DNA from: Tidjanibacter massiliensis
Lineage (GTDB): Bacteria; Bacteroidota; Bacteroidia; Bacteroidales; Rikenellaceae
Assembly (NCBI RefSeq): GCF_900104605.1
Contig: NZ_LT629960.1
Location: 434,001-498,000 of the forward strand
Reading direction: 5' to 3'
Length of the DNA: 64,000 bases
The notes beneath the pieces are model-generated. The model made no database searches. It saw only the letters and a list, made by a program, of their open reading frames with translations, and had not been told where the DNA came from. The position numbers and the translations under genes are program-made. Positions 63,385 through 64,000 of this stretch are shown here, in pieces (the stretch's first letter is position 1; every line of letters starts with the position of its first letter).

Positions 63385-64000
63385 ATGAACAATCCATTGC
63401 GACAGTTAGGAAATATCCCTGTTACGGCTTCCGTTTTGGAGTCCCTGTTTCCTCATATCAGTGGCGGAAACCAGAAACTCAGGTTGCTTGAGCGTGACAA
63501 ACAGATAATTCGCCTCAAGAAAGGACTTTATGTGTGCAGTCCTGAAATAACGGGTAAGACCCTTTCGACCGAATTGATAGCCAATCATCTGTATGCCCCA
63601 TCGTATGTTTCCATGTCATCGGCTCTGCGTTACTATGGGCTGATACCTGAAGAGGTATACATCAAACAGTCTATGACTTTGAAGTATGCCAAGAACTTCG
63701 ATACGCCGTTCGGAAGGTTTGAATATACGCATATATCTAAGGCCGCATTTTCTGTAGGACTGACAAGTATCAAGAAAGATGGCTATGCATTCGTGATGGC
63801 TACACCGGAGAAGGCTCTGTGCGATCTGATTGCCAATTCTCCAAAAGTAAATTTGCGCTATCTGAAAGATGCCGAGATTTATTTGGAGGAAGATATCCGG
63901 ATGGAACGGGAGGATTTTATACAGATGGATGCCGGGATATTCGAGAAATACATCAAGGTCGGCAAGAAGGCCGATTCGATACGCACTTTACTTAAATTGC
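63385..64000 (+). CDS. abiEi: AbiEi-family antitoxin, 3' end outside window
   Basis: A partial gene of 205 visible codons. The N-terminal winged-helix (LRLLERDKQIIRLKKGLYV) and the YVSMSSALRYYGLIPE segment are typical of AbiEi type IV antitoxin/regulators. In known systems it represses its promoter and pairs with the AbiEii nucleotidyltransferase toxin, which should lie just past the window. It belongs to the same defence island as the restriction module. Confidence 0.8.
   Translation, partial: MNNPLRQLGNIPVTASVLESLFPHISGGNQKLRLLERDKQIIRLKKGLYVCSPEITGKTLSTELIANHLYAPSYVSMSSALRYYGLIPEEVYIKQSMTLKYAKNFDTPFGRFEYTHISKAAFSVGLTSIKKDGYAFVMATPEKALCDLIANSPKVNLRYLKDAEIYLEEDIRMEREDFIQMDAGIFEKYIKVGKKADSIRTLLKL

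Overview
The window looks like a chromosomal segment of a high-GC member of the Bacteroidales, most likely close to Alistipes (Rikenellaceae). The evidence is Bacteroidota-type promoters (TAnnTTTG -7 boxes, two of them with a TTG/TTTG element 19-20 bp upstream), weak or absent Shine-Dalgarno sequences, and characteristic families: DUF5689 and DUF4465 lipoproteins, HU-CCDC81-type protein, LptE, LysM plus periplasmic-binding-protein fusions, and Bacteroidales-type tryptophanase. The genus is inference. No rRNA, CRISPR array or insertion sequence was seen. One tRNA (Arg, anticodon CCT) is present.

Layout. 1-9.3 kb: LysM/PBP protein, Rex, a shortened RibF, a YbgC-type thioesterase, a YhhN protein, HtpG, then PanB and a SpoU methyltransferase on the minus strand, and two small plus-strand genes. 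9.3-13 kb: membrane pyrophosphatase and an outer-membrane barrel. 13-17 kb (minus): HU-CCDC81-like membrane protein, sigma-54 activator, LptE, a TPR-like protein and SecG. 17-21.3 kb: arginine decarboxylase-like enzyme and the lysC-lysA pair. 21.4-25.5 kb: a TonB-type barrel followed by two DUF5689 lipoproteins. 25.5-28.5 kb: the divergent obgE/era pair and a lipoprotein. 28.9-31 kb: a cobalamin riboswitch in front of a 39-residue peptide gene and a DUF4465 lipoprotein. 31-41.7 kb: serine dehydratase, tRNA-Arg, the DUF177-rpmF-plsX-fabH operon, aroA-aroC, lptB and recQ. 42-47.7 kb: tryptophanase, RsmA/KsgA, an MmcQ/YjbR protein, a repeat-rich LA_2272-like surface protein, a cold-shock protein and a small acidic protein. 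47.9-52.3 kb: TonB receptor, DUF362 protein, RibD-like reductase and flavin reductase.

From about 52.4 kb the base composition drops from GC-rich to near-balanced or AT-rich and the content becomes accessory. Two very long perfect palindromes mark the edge. They are followed by a small XRE regulator, a SNF2-family helicase, a large beta-class (type III Mod-like) DNA methyltransferase and a type III Res-like helicase-nuclease, closely spaced like one operon. A terminator and a gene-poor AT-rich kilobase follow, then the start of an AbiEi antitoxin gene cut by the window end. This is a defence island. Its centre is a non-canonical restriction-modification-like module that adds a SNF2 motor to a Mod/Res pair. 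The methyltransferase carries an AT-rich insert exactly over its target-recognition region, which suggests exchange of DNA specificity.

How parts fit: the lysC-lysA, aroA-aroC, plsX-fabH and lptB/lptE genes are housekeeping biosynthesis and envelope assembly. The riboswitch locus probably handles vitamin B12 at the cell surface. The two TonB-type loci are nutrient-uptake cassettes with unknown ligands.
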